Shown here in pieces: positions 1-9,054 of a stretch of 64,000 bases of DNA. The notes under the pieces were generated by a model. That model was not told the DNA's origin. It made no database searches and worked only from the letters and a program-made list of their open reading frames with translations. How positions within the stretch are numbered: position 1 is the first letter of the stretch; each line of letters opens with the position of its first letter. Origin of the DNA: Vallitaleaceae bacterium 9-2 (GTDB lineage Bacteria > Bacillota > Clostridia > Lachnospirales > Vallitaleaceae); contig CP121691.1 in NCBI GenBank assembly GCA_038396585.1, forward strand, positions 2,914,001 to 2,978,000, read 5' to 3'. The position numbers and the translations under genes were made by a program.

Positions 1-411
1 ACGAATAAGTTTTGCCGGCATGTCCAGGGGAATTTCTTCACCGTTCACCGTGGCAATGTTTGAATCAATCTTTAATTCGACGGTTGTATCTTCATATGTT
101 ATCCGTATTTCTTGTGTCTTTGTATCCCACTTTACTTCGCCACCAATCGCCCGACTCTCAAATACTTCTCGAACCGGCACTAGCGTATGGGAAGTGGAGG
201 AAGCAATATCGTTAAACAATATTGCCGGCATATCTCCTGTCTCTAAGCGTGTTCCATCAATGGATAATGTGACTAGGCGATTACGGTATTTGTAAATCTG
301 TCCGTCAAATTCAAGAAACAAATTTTCTGCATAGTCCCCTGCGTCCACATATATAACTTGAGTACTCATAACAATAAGCATTACGAGCACTCCTATAATT
401 CGATATTTCAT
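1..411 (-). CDS. Secreted stalk-domain protein, C-terminus cut off by window edge
   Basis: The reading frame starts at an ATG at 411 behind a TAAGGAG ribosome-binding site and is still open at base 1, giving 137 residues. Residues 1-25 look like a signal peptide (MKYRIIGVLVMLIVMSTQV, then YVDAG). Residues 30-137 match the copper amine oxidase N-terminal ('stalk') fold, with the typical pieces TLVPVREVFES, GGEVKWDTKTQEI and NGEEIPLDMPAKLIR. In clostridia this domain usually anchors or spaces secreted enzymes such as N-acetylmuramoyl-L-alanine amidases. The catalytic part, if any, lies outside the window. The same domain occurs in the C1 protease at 2233-3864. Confidence 0.8.
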   Translation of the reverse strand, partial: MKYRIIGVLVMLIVMSTQVIYVDAGDYAENLFLEFDGQIYKYRNRLVTLSIDGTRLETGDMPAILFNDIASSTSHTLVPVREVFESRAIGGEVKWDTKTQEIRITYEDTTVELKIDSNIATVNGEEIPLDMPAKLIR

Positions 412-430
412 AGAAATGTTCTCCTTAAGG

Positions 431-955
431 TCAACTGTTAAATCTAAAAATAACTTTTACATGCTTGATGAAATACATCGATGTGATTCCTACAAAAATA
501 CCCGTAAGAATACCTGCAACCATTAATATTGGCGCATAATATAATGCGATGGTTGTTCGTCCTGTAATAACGCTAAGCACAAGCAATTGACCTACATTAT
601 GCAATACGCCTCCAAGAACACTAATTCCAATGGTACTCACATATTTTTTAAAAAAGTGATAAACAAACACCATGCCTAAACTACTTAATACACCACCTGC
701 TAAACTATAAAAAAAGCTCATCATGCTTCCGATAATGAGCGCCGTTAATAAAATACGACTAATCACAATCAAGAACACTTCACTTTTTTTAAAGTACACT
801 ACACAGGTTACTGTAATTATATTGGCGAGTCCTAGCTTCATGCCCGGTACATTATAGGGCAATGGAATGAAGCGCTCAAAATAGCTTAGTGCCATAGCTA
901 AGCTAATAAGTAGCCCCATATAAACAATTTTTCTGGCTTTATTGTGAGATGACAT
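431..955 (-). CDS. Gx transporter family (Hpre_diP_synt_I-like) membrane protein
   Basis: A polytopic membrane protein of 174 residues with about five hydrophobic segments, starting SSHNKARKIVYMGLLISLAM and containing FERFIPLPYNVPGMKLGLAN. It resembles the family once named heptaprenyl diphosphate synthase component I and now called Gx transporter, which is related to substrate-binding S components. The substrate is unknown. I chose the ATG at 955, which follows GGAGGGG; the codon before it is a TTG. It overlaps the NusG-II gene by 17 bases. In Clostridia this pair often sits next to FAD:protein FMN transferase or electron-transport genes, but no such gene is visible here. Confidence 0.75.
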   Translation of the reverse strand: MSSHNKARKIVYMGLLISLAMALSYFERFIPLPYNVPGMKLGLANIITVTCVVYFKKSEVFLIVISRILLTALIIGSMMSFFYSLAGGVLSSLGMVFVYHFFKKYVSTIGISVLGGVLHNVGQLLVLSVITGRTTIALYYAPILMVAGILTGIFVGITSMYFIKHVKVIFRFNS

Positions 956-1301
956 CAATATCCCCTCCTTCGCCGATAATTTCTACTGTGAATCGGTTCG
1001 GAACGCATACAAGAGCCTCTCTAGCCTTTGTTGCATCTTTTGTGTTCACACAAATTTGGTCACGACAGTCTGCAGCAATAATGCTAGCACTGCCATCATG
1101 AATATGTAAATGGTTAAATCCATATTCCGTATGATATTCTTTATCGACCTCATCTTCTAGGTTAAAACGATCCACCACTTCGCCGTCAATACGTACTTCT
1201 ACGATTAGCACATCATCTTCACCTTGACGCCCATTATATGTATACACACTAATAATGCCTATAATGATGAGGGCAAAAATAACGAGGTCACCTTTTTTCA
1301 T
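939..1301 (-). CDS. NusG domain II-containing secreted/membrane protein
   Basis: A 120-residue protein with one N-terminal membrane segment (DLVIFALIIIGIISVYTY) and an extracytoplasmic NusG_II (KOW-like) domain. The family signature is present: DCRDQICVNT followed by LVCVPNRFTVEI, including the conserved cysteines. The function of this family is not established; it commonly accompanies Gx transporter genes, as here. The gene overlaps the upstream hydrolase gene by 14 bases and the downstream Gx gene by 17, so the three are very likely translated from one mRNA. Confidence 0.8.
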   Translation of the reverse strand: MKKGDLVIFALIIIGIISVYTYNGRQGEDDVLIVEVRIDGEVVDRFNLEDEVDKEYHTEYGFNHLHIHDGSASIIAADCRDQICVNTKDATKAREALVCVPNRFTVEIIGEGGDIDVISQ

Positions 1302-2217
1302 CCTGCTTCCCTTCTATTAAGTTCAATACAAGCTCATAAATTTCTTCTTTGTTAATCTCATTGAGAATTTCATGACGTGCATTTGCAACACTTTTTAAAT
1401 CCACATCATAACCTAAGCGTTTATACATATTATAAACACTCGTAACGCCTTCCATAAACTGTCCCACAGGGTCCATATCCCCTGAAATCAATGCAATAGG
1501 AATATGTGGAGTTTTTATGATATTCTCTTCATTTGAGACATAATCCAAGCCTTTGGCAAATTCTTTGTAAAACCGTGGTGAATATTGGTACCCGCATAAT
1601 GGACTGTTAATGTACCAGTCCACCACTTTTTTATCACGTGACAACCAATCAAATTCTGTAGCGGCAGGCTCAAAGGTTTTGTTCATTCTTCCAACAAACA
1701 AATAATCTAAAGCCTTATTGCGTATAGAGGGCGCAACCGCTTCGCATGCTGCACTTAAAATGGCTCCGGCTTTATTTTCCAATAAATGTGAGTGCACAGT
1801 TCCCATAATAATTGCTCGGTCCACTTCTTCGCCATAAACTGTCAGATAATAGCGTAGCAGTACTGATCCCATTGAGTGTCCCAACATAATATGAGCCGTC
1901 TCTGGTTCGTTAGATTTTATGAATTTTTGCACATGATGAATATCTTCAATCATGTCTTCCCATGTATCATTGGTGAAGATACCTACGCGTTCATTTCTTT
2001 GAAGGCTTTTCCCATGTTTACGATGATCATGGATATAAACGGTATAACCATGTTCAACCAAAAACTGCGCAAAGTGCCCGTATCTTGCCCCATACTCTGC
2101 CATACCGTGTAAAATATGTACAATCCCTTTTACTTGTTCTTCGCTTTTGTTTTTATATCGTCTCAAAAATATCTTTTGATTTTTTGACCCTTGAATAACC
2201 CAAGTTTGTTTTTCCAT
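1288..2217 (-). CDS. Alpha/beta hydrolase, monoacylglycerol lipase-like
   Basis: A 309-residue serine hydrolase of the lysophospholipase/monoacylglycerol lipase type. Visible motifs are the oxyanion region HGMAEYGARYG, HDHRKHGKS, the nucleophile elbow GHSMGS, the acid in SGDMDPVG and the terminal histidine in ARHEIL. There is no signal peptide, so it is probably cytoplasmic and acts on lipid-derived esters; the substrate cannot be read from sequence. The start has an AAGGAGG site seven bases upstream. The gene lies 15 bases downstream of the C1 protease and overlaps the NusG-II gene, suggesting one transcription unit. Confidence 0.85.
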   Translation of the reverse strand: MEKQTWVIQGSKNQKIFLRRYKNKSEEQVKGIVHILHGMAEYGARYGHFAQFLVEHGYTVYIHDHRKHGKSLQRNERVGIFTNDTWEDMIEDIHHVQKFIKSNEPETAHIMLGHSMGSVLLRYYLTVYGEEVDRAIIMGTVHSHLLENKAGAILSAACEAVAPSIRNKALDYLFVGRMNKTFEPAATEFDWLSRDKKVVDWYINSPLCGYQYSPRFYKEFAKGLDYVSNEENIIKTPHIPIALISGDMDPVGQFMEGVTSVYNMYKRLGYDVDLKSVANARHEILNEINKEEIYELVLNLIEGKQDEKR

Positions 2218-2232
2218 AGTATCTCCTCCTTA

Positions 2233-3864
2233 TTACAAAATATTGGTGAATGCTTTTAAACTAACATTGGCATTTAACGTTTCTTCCACGTCATCCCATT
2301 TGAGTCCATCATAACTCATATAGCCATCTCCATCTTTAAGGTTCACTGTGCTTATCCAAGAATTTTCTTTTTTAAACTCAGCCGCTACCGGATACTCGCT
2401 GTTTGGCGTCGTTATTTTAACAATAACCGCATACCGTCCATCCACAGGAATTGGTGTCTCAAAATCTACTGTGTAGTATCCTCCATATGTTTTGCTACCT
2501 CGTTTTATTAAACGCATATCAAAAAAGCTTTCTGTATTTTCATAGTTATCGACCACATATATTTCATAGGTTGAGGTCTCATCTGTCGCATAAAAACTGA
2601 CAGCTTTAAGTTCTTCTGGCCCTTGGGTCTCATAAACATTAGAAAAATACGCCGTCTCCTCACCATATCCGATTTGTCCAACAAAACCAAGCCAATCCGC
2701 CTGATATATTTTGTCATAATTATCTACATTATCAATACGCGTATAGACAATGTTTTGTGTGCCAATCTGAATATCTTCATAGGAAATATAAAAATATCCT
2801 TCTTTTCCAAAGGCTGTTCCATAACTATTTTTAGCTAAGAAAGCTCCATTGCGTCTTGGTTCAATATTGAAGTTCTCTTTTGGGTAATTGTCATCCCATC
2901 CAATTAATACGACGTCATGATTGATTGCTTTGTTCCCATTATAATAATAACTTGCTGTTGTCGGGTTATAATAATCTGTATTTGCAGTAAACGTTAAGTC
3001 CGATACATGCATTGAACTTTGTACCCCTGCGTGCCCCATGATGGCCACTTTTATTCCCGCATAGTCTTTTGAAGGTATAAACTGCGCTTCTTGAAGGTGC
3101 TTAATAACTGGGGCCTGTGCATTCGTTTTTTTATCGTTGAACGGATCATCTTTTTCTAGTACCGGTCCTGACCAGCGTGTCAAATAGCTTAAGGCAATCA
3201 TATAATTTCCACCTTTTGCCTGACTTAGATTGTAGCCGTGTCCAAGACTTAAATGGTCTTCTGAAAAATCCCATGTCTCTTTGGGCAATAGCGCTGATTC
3301 GAGAGCGCCAAGAGAGGCAAATGCCCAGCATGCACCTGTGTCAAACTGATTTCTTATAGGCGTTACTTTGCCATGATTGCGCAAATCATATTTTGCCGGT
3401 ATTCGTGTAAATAAATTGGTCTCTTCTTCATAAGTAATGACAACTTTTTGTTCCGAAGCATTCCAAGTCACTGTGCTGCCAAAAGCTTCCAAAACCACAC
3501 GGATAGGAAGATAGGTACGATTATCAATAATACGCGATTGCGTGTCATTTAATATTTTTTCACCGTTTTTATAAATGTACATCGCTCCAATAGGAACATC
3601 CACCCGCACTCCGTCTTTGACGGCTGAAGCCATTTGCTTTTTTGCATTCCAGCTTACACTTGCGCCTATCGCTTCTAATGTACGTCTAAATGGCACTTGC
3701 GTCCGATTGTTTTCATCAATAAATGGATAGCCATAATTGTCATTGAACGAAATCAATTTACCATTATACTCAATGACAGGACCAGCCTCTATGGCATCAA
3801 TCGGCATATACATTATGGTGATCAGCATAATTGCAATCATCAAACTTGAAATTCTTCTCTTCAC
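2233..3864 (-). CDS. Secreted C1 (papain-like) protease with stalk domain and lectin-like C-terminus
   Basis: A 543-residue exported protease starting at a GTG behind GAGGAG. Residues 1-25 form a signal peptide. Residues about 28-150 are a copper-amine-oxidase-N stalk domain (TQVPFRRTLEAIGASVSW, then RTYLPIRVVLEAFG). Residues about 155-370 are the papain fold: the active Cys in QFDTGACWAFASLGALES, the His in NHDVVLIGWDDNY and the Asn in AKNSYGTAFGKEGYFYISY. The remaining part resembles the lectin-like domain that follows C1 domains in clostridial surface proteases. It probably digests proteins or peptides at the cell surface. There is no propeptide with a classical inhibitor fold; the stalk domain occupies that place. 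Confidence 0.88.
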   Translation of the reverse strand: MKRRISSLMIAIMLITIMYMPIDAIEAGPVIEYNGKLISFNDNYGYPFIDENNRTQVPFRRTLEAIGASVSWNAKKQMASAVKDGVRVDVPIGAMYIYKNGEKILNDTQSRIIDNRTYLPIRVVLEAFGSTVTWNASEQKVVITYEEETNLFTRIPAKYDLRNHGKVTPIRNQFDTGACWAFASLGALESALLPKETWDFSEDHLSLGHGYNLSQAKGGNYMIALSYLTRWSGPVLEKDDPFNDKKTNAQAPVIKHLQEAQFIPSKDYAGIKVAIMGHAGVQSSMHVSDLTFTANTDYYNPTTASYYYNGNKAINHDVVLIGWDDNYPKENFNIEPRRNGAFLAKNSYGTAFGKEGYFYISYEDIQIGTQNIVYTRIDNVDNYDKIYQADWLGFVGQIGYGEETAYFSNVYETQGPEELKAVSFYATDETSTYEIYVVDNYENTESFFDMRLIKRGSKTYGGYYTVDFETPIPVDGRYAVIVKITTPNSEYPVAAEFKKENSWISTVNLKDGDGYMSYDGLKWDDVEETLNANVSLKAFTNIL

Positions 3865-3879
3865 TTTTATTCTCCTCGC

Positions 3880-5019
3880 TTAGTGTGGTGGTCTTGGACC
3901 AAGGTATTGATAGATATATGATTTTAACATTCCGTTATACAATTTACGGTTTTTAGTCGCCTTTTTCCCGTAATGGCGCTCGAACTCTTCAAAAGATGTA
4001 ATGATAAAAATACTCCAGTCCGTCAAAGGCTCAAAAACATTTCCCATTTGCTTATATAATGTTGCCACTGTAGATGCATCTTCCAGACGTTCACCATATG
4101 GTGGGTTGGTCACAATTACACCATAATGTTTTTTTGTCTTGAATTCACTTAAAGGACGATCTTGAAAATGGATATAGTCTTCTACATATGCATTTTGGGC
4201 ACAATCTCTTGCAACATTAACGACTTTATAGTCAATATCAAACCCTTGTATATTTAGCTGCACATTATGATCAATCGCGTCATTTGCCTCATTCACTGCA
4301 TCCATCCAATATTTTTTAGGAATAATATTTGTCCACTCTTCTGCCTCGAATTCTCTGTTAAGTCCCGGGGCAATATTAGCTCCAATCATTGCCGCCTCAA
4401 TAGGAATCGTACCTGTCCCACAAAACGGATCTACTAATATACGGTCTTTATTCCATGGAGACAATAGCACTAAGGCCGCTCCTAGAGTTTCACGTATTGG
4501 TGCTTTGGCAATCATCTTACGATAGCCGCGTTTATGCAATCCATCGCCTGATGTATCTAAGGTTACATTAACCATGTCCTTTTTGATAAAAATACGAATA
4601 GGGTATGAGGCTCCCGTTTCTTCAATTACATCCGTATTATAGGCTTCTTTTAGGCGCTCTACGATTGCTTTTTTTACAATAGACTGAATATCTCTTGCAC
4701 TAAAAAGCTTCGATTTAATTGAGTTCGCTTTTTTTACCCAAAACTTGCCGTCCTTTGGAATATACTCTTCCCAAGCAATCCCTTTAATTTTATCAAAAAG
4801 CTGTTCAAAGGTTGTTGCTTTAAAGTCATCAACTTCAATTAAAATCCGCTCGGCTACACGTAAGTTGATATTACTACGGCAAATCCCCCTTGCATCTGCT
4901 TGAAAGGTAACACGCCCATCTGTAACGCCTACGATTTCATAGCCTAAATCCTTGACTTCTTTTTTTACAATTGCTTCCAGCCCAAACATGCATGGGGCAG
5001 TTATATTATATATTTTCAT
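3880..5019 (-). CDS. THUMP-domain class I RNA methyltransferase (RlmL/YpsC-like)
   Basis: A 379-residue SAM-dependent methyltransferase. The N-terminal 55-160 region is a THUMP RNA-binding domain; the C-terminal half has motif I (VDPFCGTGTIPIEAAMIG) and the catalytic TNPPYGER. The combination is that of RlmL/YpsC/TrmN-type enzymes that make N2-methylguanosine in 23S rRNA or tRNA; which RNA is used here cannot be decided. I chose the ATG at 5019 because GGAG lies just upstream and the protein then begins MKIYNITAPCMFGLEAIVKK, as in the family. A more upstream in-frame ATG at 5070 has no ribosome-binding site. Confidence 0.87.
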   Translation of the reverse strand: MKIYNITAPCMFGLEAIVKKEVKDLGYEIVGVTDGRVTFQADARGICRSNINLRVAERILIEVDDFKATTFEQLFDKIKGIAWEEYIPKDGKFWVKKANSIKSKLFSARDIQSIVKKAIVERLKEAYNTDVIEETGASYPIRIFIKKDMVNVTLDTSGDGLHKRGYRKMIAKAPIRETLGAALVLLSPWNKDRILVDPFCGTGTIPIEAAMIGANIAPGLNREFEAEEWTNIIPKKYWMDAVNEANDAIDHNVQLNIQGFDIDYKVVNVARDCAQNAYVEDYIHFQDRPLSEFKTKKHYGVIVTNPPYGERLEDASTVATLYKQMGNVFEPLTDWSIFIITSFEEFERHYGKKATKNRKLYNGMLKSYIYQYLGPRPPH

Positions 5020-5077
5020 TGGTACTCCATTCTTGATTTTATATTTATTTATGCTATAGTTGTAAACCATGATATAT

Positions 5078-5106
5078 ATTATACGTTATCTTTTAAAGAT
5101 GCACAA
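5078..5106 (-). promoter_or_regulatory. Promoter for the methyltransferase gene
   Basis: On the minus strand: -35 TTGTGC, a 17-base spacer and -10 TATAAT, about 60 bases upstream of the start at 5019. It is divergent from the promoter of the DUF1189 gene. Confidence 0.6.
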
Positions 5107-5126
5107 TGTTATGGTCTAAAAATTAC

Positions 5127-5155
5127 TTGTAAGTTTTTATAAACAAGGATACAAT
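5127..5155 (+). promoter_or_regulatory. Promoter for the DUF1189 gene
   Basis: Plus strand: -35 TTGTAA, a 17-base spacer and -10 TACAAT, 33 bases before the ATG at 5188, which has its own GGAGG ribosome-binding site. Confidence 0.6.
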
Positions 5156-5187
5156 AGTAAAGAGTTTGAAACATACGGAGGTATACT

Positions 5188-6015
5188 ATGAAACTAAAGC
5201 ATTTTTTTGATCGAATTCTACGTTCGATACATTCTTCTGAATTTTACGTGATCGTCACTTCAGAAAAACTATCCAAAGCATTCATTTACATTTTTTTGAT
5301 TATCAGTATTGTCGGTTCAGTATCAGGGTTGATTCAAGGAATCCTAAGCAACAATCAATTAAAAGAAGCCATTACTGTAGCAAAATCCGATTCTTTCCCT
5401 GATTTTTCTTTTTCCAATGGACGTTTTTCGATTGATCGCGATGATCCGATTGTCTATGATTTTGATGACTATTATGTCTTTATCGTTGACCCGACCAATA
5501 CAAAAACAATTAATGATTTGGCCGGATATGAAGCCGGTTATTTACTCCAACCAGAATCCATATACATATCGACTATCGGTAACTCTCCTGTACGTTATGA
5601 TCTTTCACTTTTAACCGGGCTAGACTTTAACAAGATGGACTTGATTGCATATATGGAAACGTTATCTTCATTTTTGGTTCCCTTGGTCATCCTCTTTAGC
5701 ATTATCTTTATCATAATCGGAACGATGTTTAAGAGTTTGTTTTTGTTTTTACTCGGGATCATGATGCGAAGTATGAATCAAATCATCACCTTAACAAATG
5801 CCGGTATATATAAGATGGTTTTATACTCCATGACTATTGGTATCCTTCTCACCGAAATCATCGCATTGATCTTAATTTTTACACCTATAGTTCATCTGAG
5901 TCCTTGGATTTCTTCATTATTGCCTTTTTTAACTTTCTATCTGCCAAGCTCTCTGTTACTTTCTAAAGGAATGAAGGCATATAAGGATACCCACAGCGAA
6001 CCGCCTACACTCTAA
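5188..6015 (+). CDS. DUF1189 family membrane protein
   Basis: A 275-residue membrane protein matching the DUF1189 family of Firmicutes, of unknown function. It opens KLKHFFDRILRSIHSSEFY, followed by a membrane segment at about residues 30-50, an extracytoplasmic loop of about 110 residues with an acidic stretch (SIDRDDPIVYDFDDYYVF), and about four membrane segments in the C-terminal half. It is the only plus-strand gene in the first 29 kb and is likely monocistronic, with its own promoter. The 3' end overlaps the convergent phosphodiesterase gene by 11 bases. Confidence 0.8.
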   Translation: MKLKHFFDRILRSIHSSEFYVIVTSEKLSKAFIYIFLIISIVGSVSGLIQGILSNNQLKEAITVAKSDSFPDFSFSNGRFSIDRDDPIVYDFDDYYVFIVDPTNTKTINDLAGYEAGYLLQPESIYISTIGNSPVRYDLSLLTGLDFNKMDLIAYMETLSSFLVPLVILFSIIFIIIGTMFKSLFLFLLGIMMRSMNQIITLTNAGIYKMVLYSMTIGILLTEIIALILIFTPIVHLSPWISSLLPFLTFYLPSSLLLSKGMKAYKDTHSEPPTL

Positions 6016-6559
6016 GATCTTGTTCAATATAACAGTCGCCTTCTATGGTTTTGACTGTTATTTTTTTGTCTTCAAAGATAGCATATGTTTTTGGATGTCC
6101 TTCTTTGGGTAACGTAATTGATCCCGGATTAACATGCCACACGCCTTGCTCTGTTTTTTTTACTATCGGAACATGGGTATGTCCTTGAATAAAAACACTG
6201 CCACTTTTTAAGTTTTGTGGAGGCTGATTTGCATAGAGATGTCCATGGGTTGCAAATATTTGGGTTGCGTCTATCCACAATCTCGCTTCACCTTGCATAA
6301 TATCAAAGTCCAGCACCATTTGATCCACTTCTGCATCACAGTTACCTCGAACCGCTATAATATCGTCTTGTAACTCATTAAGCTGCTTAATAACACCCTT
6401 AGGGTCATATCCTTCTGGAAGAGGATTTCTCGGACCGTGATAAAGTATATCGCCAAGAACAATCAAAACATCCGGTTTTTCTTTTTTATAAGCTTTGATG
6501 GCTTTTTCTACACAGGTTGCCGATCCGTGAATATCTGATATGAACATTATTTTTTTCAT
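6005..6559 (-). CDS. YfcE/MJ0936-type metallophosphodiesterase
   Basis: A 184-residue calcineurin-like phosphoesterase. Metal ligands are visible in order: SDIHGS, LGDILYHGPRN, VRGNCDAEVD, THGHLY and GHTHVP. Family members hydrolyse phosphodiesters in vitro with Mn; the physiological substrate is not known. The start has an AAGGAGG site. It is encoded just downstream of the ftsH terminator and converges on the DUF1189 gene. Confidence 0.88.
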   Translation of the reverse strand: MKKIMFISDIHGSATCVEKAIKAYKKEKPDVLIVLGDILYHGPRNPLPEGYDPKGVIKQLNELQDDIIAVRGNCDAEVDQMVLDFDIMQGEARLWIDATQIFATHGHLYANQPPQNLKSGSVFIQGHTHVPIVKKTEQGVWHVNPGSITLPKEGHPKTYAIFEDKKITVKTIEGDCYIEQDLRV

Positions 6560-6571
6560 AAGTACCTCCTT

Positions 6572-6604
6572 AATAAAACAACCCTTAGCACATGTCTAAG
6601 GGTT
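6572..6604 (-). terminator. Intrinsic terminator of ftsH
   Basis: A hairpin with 9-base arms (AACCCTTAG at 6580-6588, CTAAGGGTT at 6596-6604) and a 7-base loop, followed on the minus strand by GTTTTATTA. It lies 27 bases past the ftsH stop codon and just before the phosphodiesterase ribosome-binding site. Confidence 0.75.
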
Positions 6605-6630
6605 ATCCATTTGTCATTTTTCTTATTTTT

Positions 6631-8487
6631 TTATACAGGTGAAATTTCCGGTGCTATTTCTGGCTCCTCTAATACATCAAACAATTTTTCAAATTGTTCG
6701 CCATCAATTTTTTCTTTTTCCATAAGCAGCTTTGCTGTACGGTGCAATACTTCCATATGTTCTTCAAGAAGTCTCTTCGCTTCTTCAAAAGAGTCACCAA
6801 CGATTCTTTTGATCTCACCATCAATAATACCCGCGATATTTTCACCATAGTTTCTGGTATGTCCCCAGTCACGTCCGATGAACACTTCATCATTGTCTCC
6901 TCCGTACTGAATCGGTCCTAGTACGTCAGACATTCCATATCGAACCACCATATTTCTCGCAATACCTGTTGCACGCTCAATATCATTAGACGCACCTGTT
7001 GTCACATCATCTAACACCAATTGTTCAGCAGCTCGACCGCCTAAAAGCGCAACAATTTCTTGCTCCATTTTTCTTTTTGTTAAGTACATCTCATCTGCCT
7101 TAGGTAGAGGCATTGTATATCCACCAGCAAATCCTGTTGGTATAATTGAGATACTATGTACGGAATCAATTTCTTCTAGCACATGATGAATAATTGCGTG
7201 TCCCGCTTCATGATACGCTGTTATTCTCTTTTCTTTTTCACTAATAACTCTGGATCGTTTTTCTGTTCCGATTCCAACTTTAATAAATGCTTGACGCATA
7301 TGCTCTTGTTCAATAACTTTTTTGTTTTCACGCGCAGCATAGATTGCCGCTTCGTTAACCAAGTTCTCTAAGTCAGCTCCGGTAAAACCAGCTGTTGTCT
7401 GAGCCACTTCAAGTAAATTAATATTGTCTGATAAAGGCTTACCTTTAGCATGCACTTTTAGAATTTCTTCACGGCCTTTAACATCTGGGCGTCCAACATA
7501 TACTTTTCTATCAAATCGACCTGGGCGTAAAAGCGCCGGGTCAAGAATATCAACACGGTTTGTAGCTGCAATAACAATGACACCTTCATTAATGCCAAAT
7601 CCATCCATCTCAACCAACAATTGATTCAGTGTCTGCTCACGCTCATCATGTCCACCACCAAGTCCAGCTCCACGCTTACGACCTACTGCATCAATCTCAT
7701 CGATAAACACAATACATGGCGCATTCTTTTTTGCCTGTTCAAATAAGTCACGAACTCGTGAAGCTCCGACCCCAACAAACATTTCGACAAAATCAGAACC
7801 AGAAATACTAAAGAACGGTACTCCGGCTTCTCCGGACACAGCTTTTGCCAACAAAGTTTTTCCTGTTCCCGGAGGTCCAACTAGAACAACTCCCTTTGGA
7901 ATTCTTGCACCTAATTCTACAAACTTCTTAGGGCTTTTTAAAAACTCAACCACTTCTTCAAGTTCTTCTTTTTCTTCTTCTAATCCGGCTACATTTTGGA
8001 ATGTAACCTTTTTGTTTTCATCCACAACCATTTTTGCCTTAGATTTTCCAAAAGACATTACTTTGGATCCTCCACCGCCACCTTGTGCCTGGTTCATGAT
8101 GAACATCAACAAAAACACAACGGCAATCAGTATAATGATTGATGGTAAAATACTCATCAAAAAGCTTGGACGCTGTACATCCGAATAATGAATCGGAATT
8201 TCTTGTCCGGTTTCAGCAATTTTTGTTCCCATGACGGTTGTATTAGGAACATAAAAGCTTTCTTCTTTTCCATCTTGAAAATAAGCACGAAGAACACCTG
8301 TAGGAATCTCTTGATTTTGAGTGATCTCAACACGTACCACTCGCCCTGCTTCGACATCCTTCATTAATTCTAATTCACCATAATTATCTGCCATTTGTTC
8401 GTTTGTCGGATTTGTAAGAATAAGAGCAAATAGCAAAATGAGAATCAGTAGTGCGTAAAAACTAAATCCACGCATATATTTCTTCAT
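6631..8487 (-). CDS. ftsH: ATP-dependent zinc metalloprotease FtsH
   Basis: A membrane-anchored AAA+ protease of 618 residues that degrades damaged or unassembled membrane proteins and some regulators. Two N-terminal membrane segments (about 6-25 and 105-130) flank an extracytoplasmic domain. The AAA module has Walker A GPPGTGKT, Walker [13 protein letters not shown] and the second-region [20 protein letters not shown]; the zinc site is [15 protein letters not shown] stretch follows the second membrane segment, as in other Firmicutes. The ATG at 8487 was chosen because AAGGAG lies eight bases upstream; a start six codons earlier lacks one. Genes hpt and tilS lie immediately upstream in the usual clostridial order. 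Confidence 0.97.
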   Translation of the reverse strand: MKKYMRGFSFYALLILILLFALILTNPTNEQMADNYGELELMKDVEAGRVVRVEITQNQEIPTGVLRAYFQDGKEESFYVPNTTVMGTKIAETGQEIPIHYSDVQRPSFLMSILPSIIILIAVVFLLMFIMNQAQGGGGGSKVMSFGKSKAKMVVDENKKVTFQNVAGLEEEKEELEEVVEFLKSPKKFVELGARIPKGVVLVGPPGTGKTLLAKAVSGEAGVPFFSISGSDFVEMFVGVGASRVRDLFEQAKKNAPCIVFIDEIDAVGRKRGAGLGGGHDEREQTLNQLLVEMDGFGINEGVIVIAATNRVDILDPALLRPGRFDRKVYVGRPDVKGREEILKVHAKGKPLSDNINLLEVAQTTAGFTGADLENLVNEAAIYAARENKKVIEQEHMRQAFIKVGIGTEKRSRVISEKEKRITAYHEAGHAIIHHVLEEIDSVHSISIIPTGFAGGYTMPLPKADEMYLTKRKMEQEIVALLGGRAAEQLVLDDVTTGASNDIERATGIARNMVVRYGMSDVLGPIQYGGDNDEVFIGRDWGHTRNYGENIAGIIDGEIKRIVGDSFEEAKRLLEEHMEVLHRTAKLLMEKEKIDGEQFEKLFDVLEEPEIAPEISPV

Positions 8488-8523
8488 ATCTTTTTCTCCT
8501 TCCAATTGAGTTCGATTTGATTA

Positions 8524-9054
8524 TTACTCATCCAACACACTAATCTTTCCAATATAAGGGAGATTACGGTAATGTTGGCAGTAGTCTAATCCATATCCTA
8601 CAACAAACTCATCAGGAATTGTAAAGCCGACATACTCAACATCAACGTCAACAACGCGTCGGTCTGGCTTATCTAGCAATGTCACTATTTTAATGCTGTT
8701 AGGTTTTCTTTGGTTTAGTACGTGGACCAAATAATTCAATGTTCTTCCTGAATCAATGATATCTTCAACAATAAGTATGTCTTTGCCTTCAATTGAATCA
8801 TCTAAGTCTTTAACTATTTTTACAACCCCTGTACTTGTTGTCTCATTGCCATAACTTGATATCGCCATAAAATCCATTGTCATGGGTGGTACAAGCTCTT
8901 TAGCCAAGTCAGTCATAAACATAACTCCACCTTTGAGCACACAAATCATATTGATTTCTTTACCTTCATATTCTTTTGAAATTTGTTCCCCTAAATCTTT
9001 GGTTCTTTTTACGAGTTCCTCTTCTGAAATCAGAACGTCAATTGTCGTAGCCAT
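8524..9054 (-). CDS. hpt: Hypoxanthine phosphoribosyltransferase
   Basis: A 176-residue type I phosphoribosyltransferase that salvages hypoxanthine and guanine to IMP and GMP using PRPP. The PRPP loop is ILIVEDIIDSGRTLNYL, with CVLKGGVMFM near the N-terminus and VEYVGFTIPDEFVVGYG near the C-terminus. The start has an AGGAGGA site and overlaps the tilS 3' end by 17 bases. The tilS-hpt-ftsH order is widely conserved in Firmicutes. Confidence 0.95.
   Translation of the reverse strand: MATTIDVLISEEELVKRTKDLGEQISKEYEGKEINMICVLKGGVMFMTDLAKELVPPMTMDFMAISSYGNETTSTGVVKIVKDLDDSIEGKDILIVEDIIDSGRTLNYLVHVLNQRKPNSIKIVTLLDKPDRRVVDVDVEYVGFTIPDEFVVGYGLDYCQHYRNLPYIGKISVLDE

Noticed and set aside
5020-5070. 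Upstream start for the RNA methyltransferase
   Set aside because: The additional 17 residues overlap the promoter region and have no ribosome-binding site; GGAG supports 5019.
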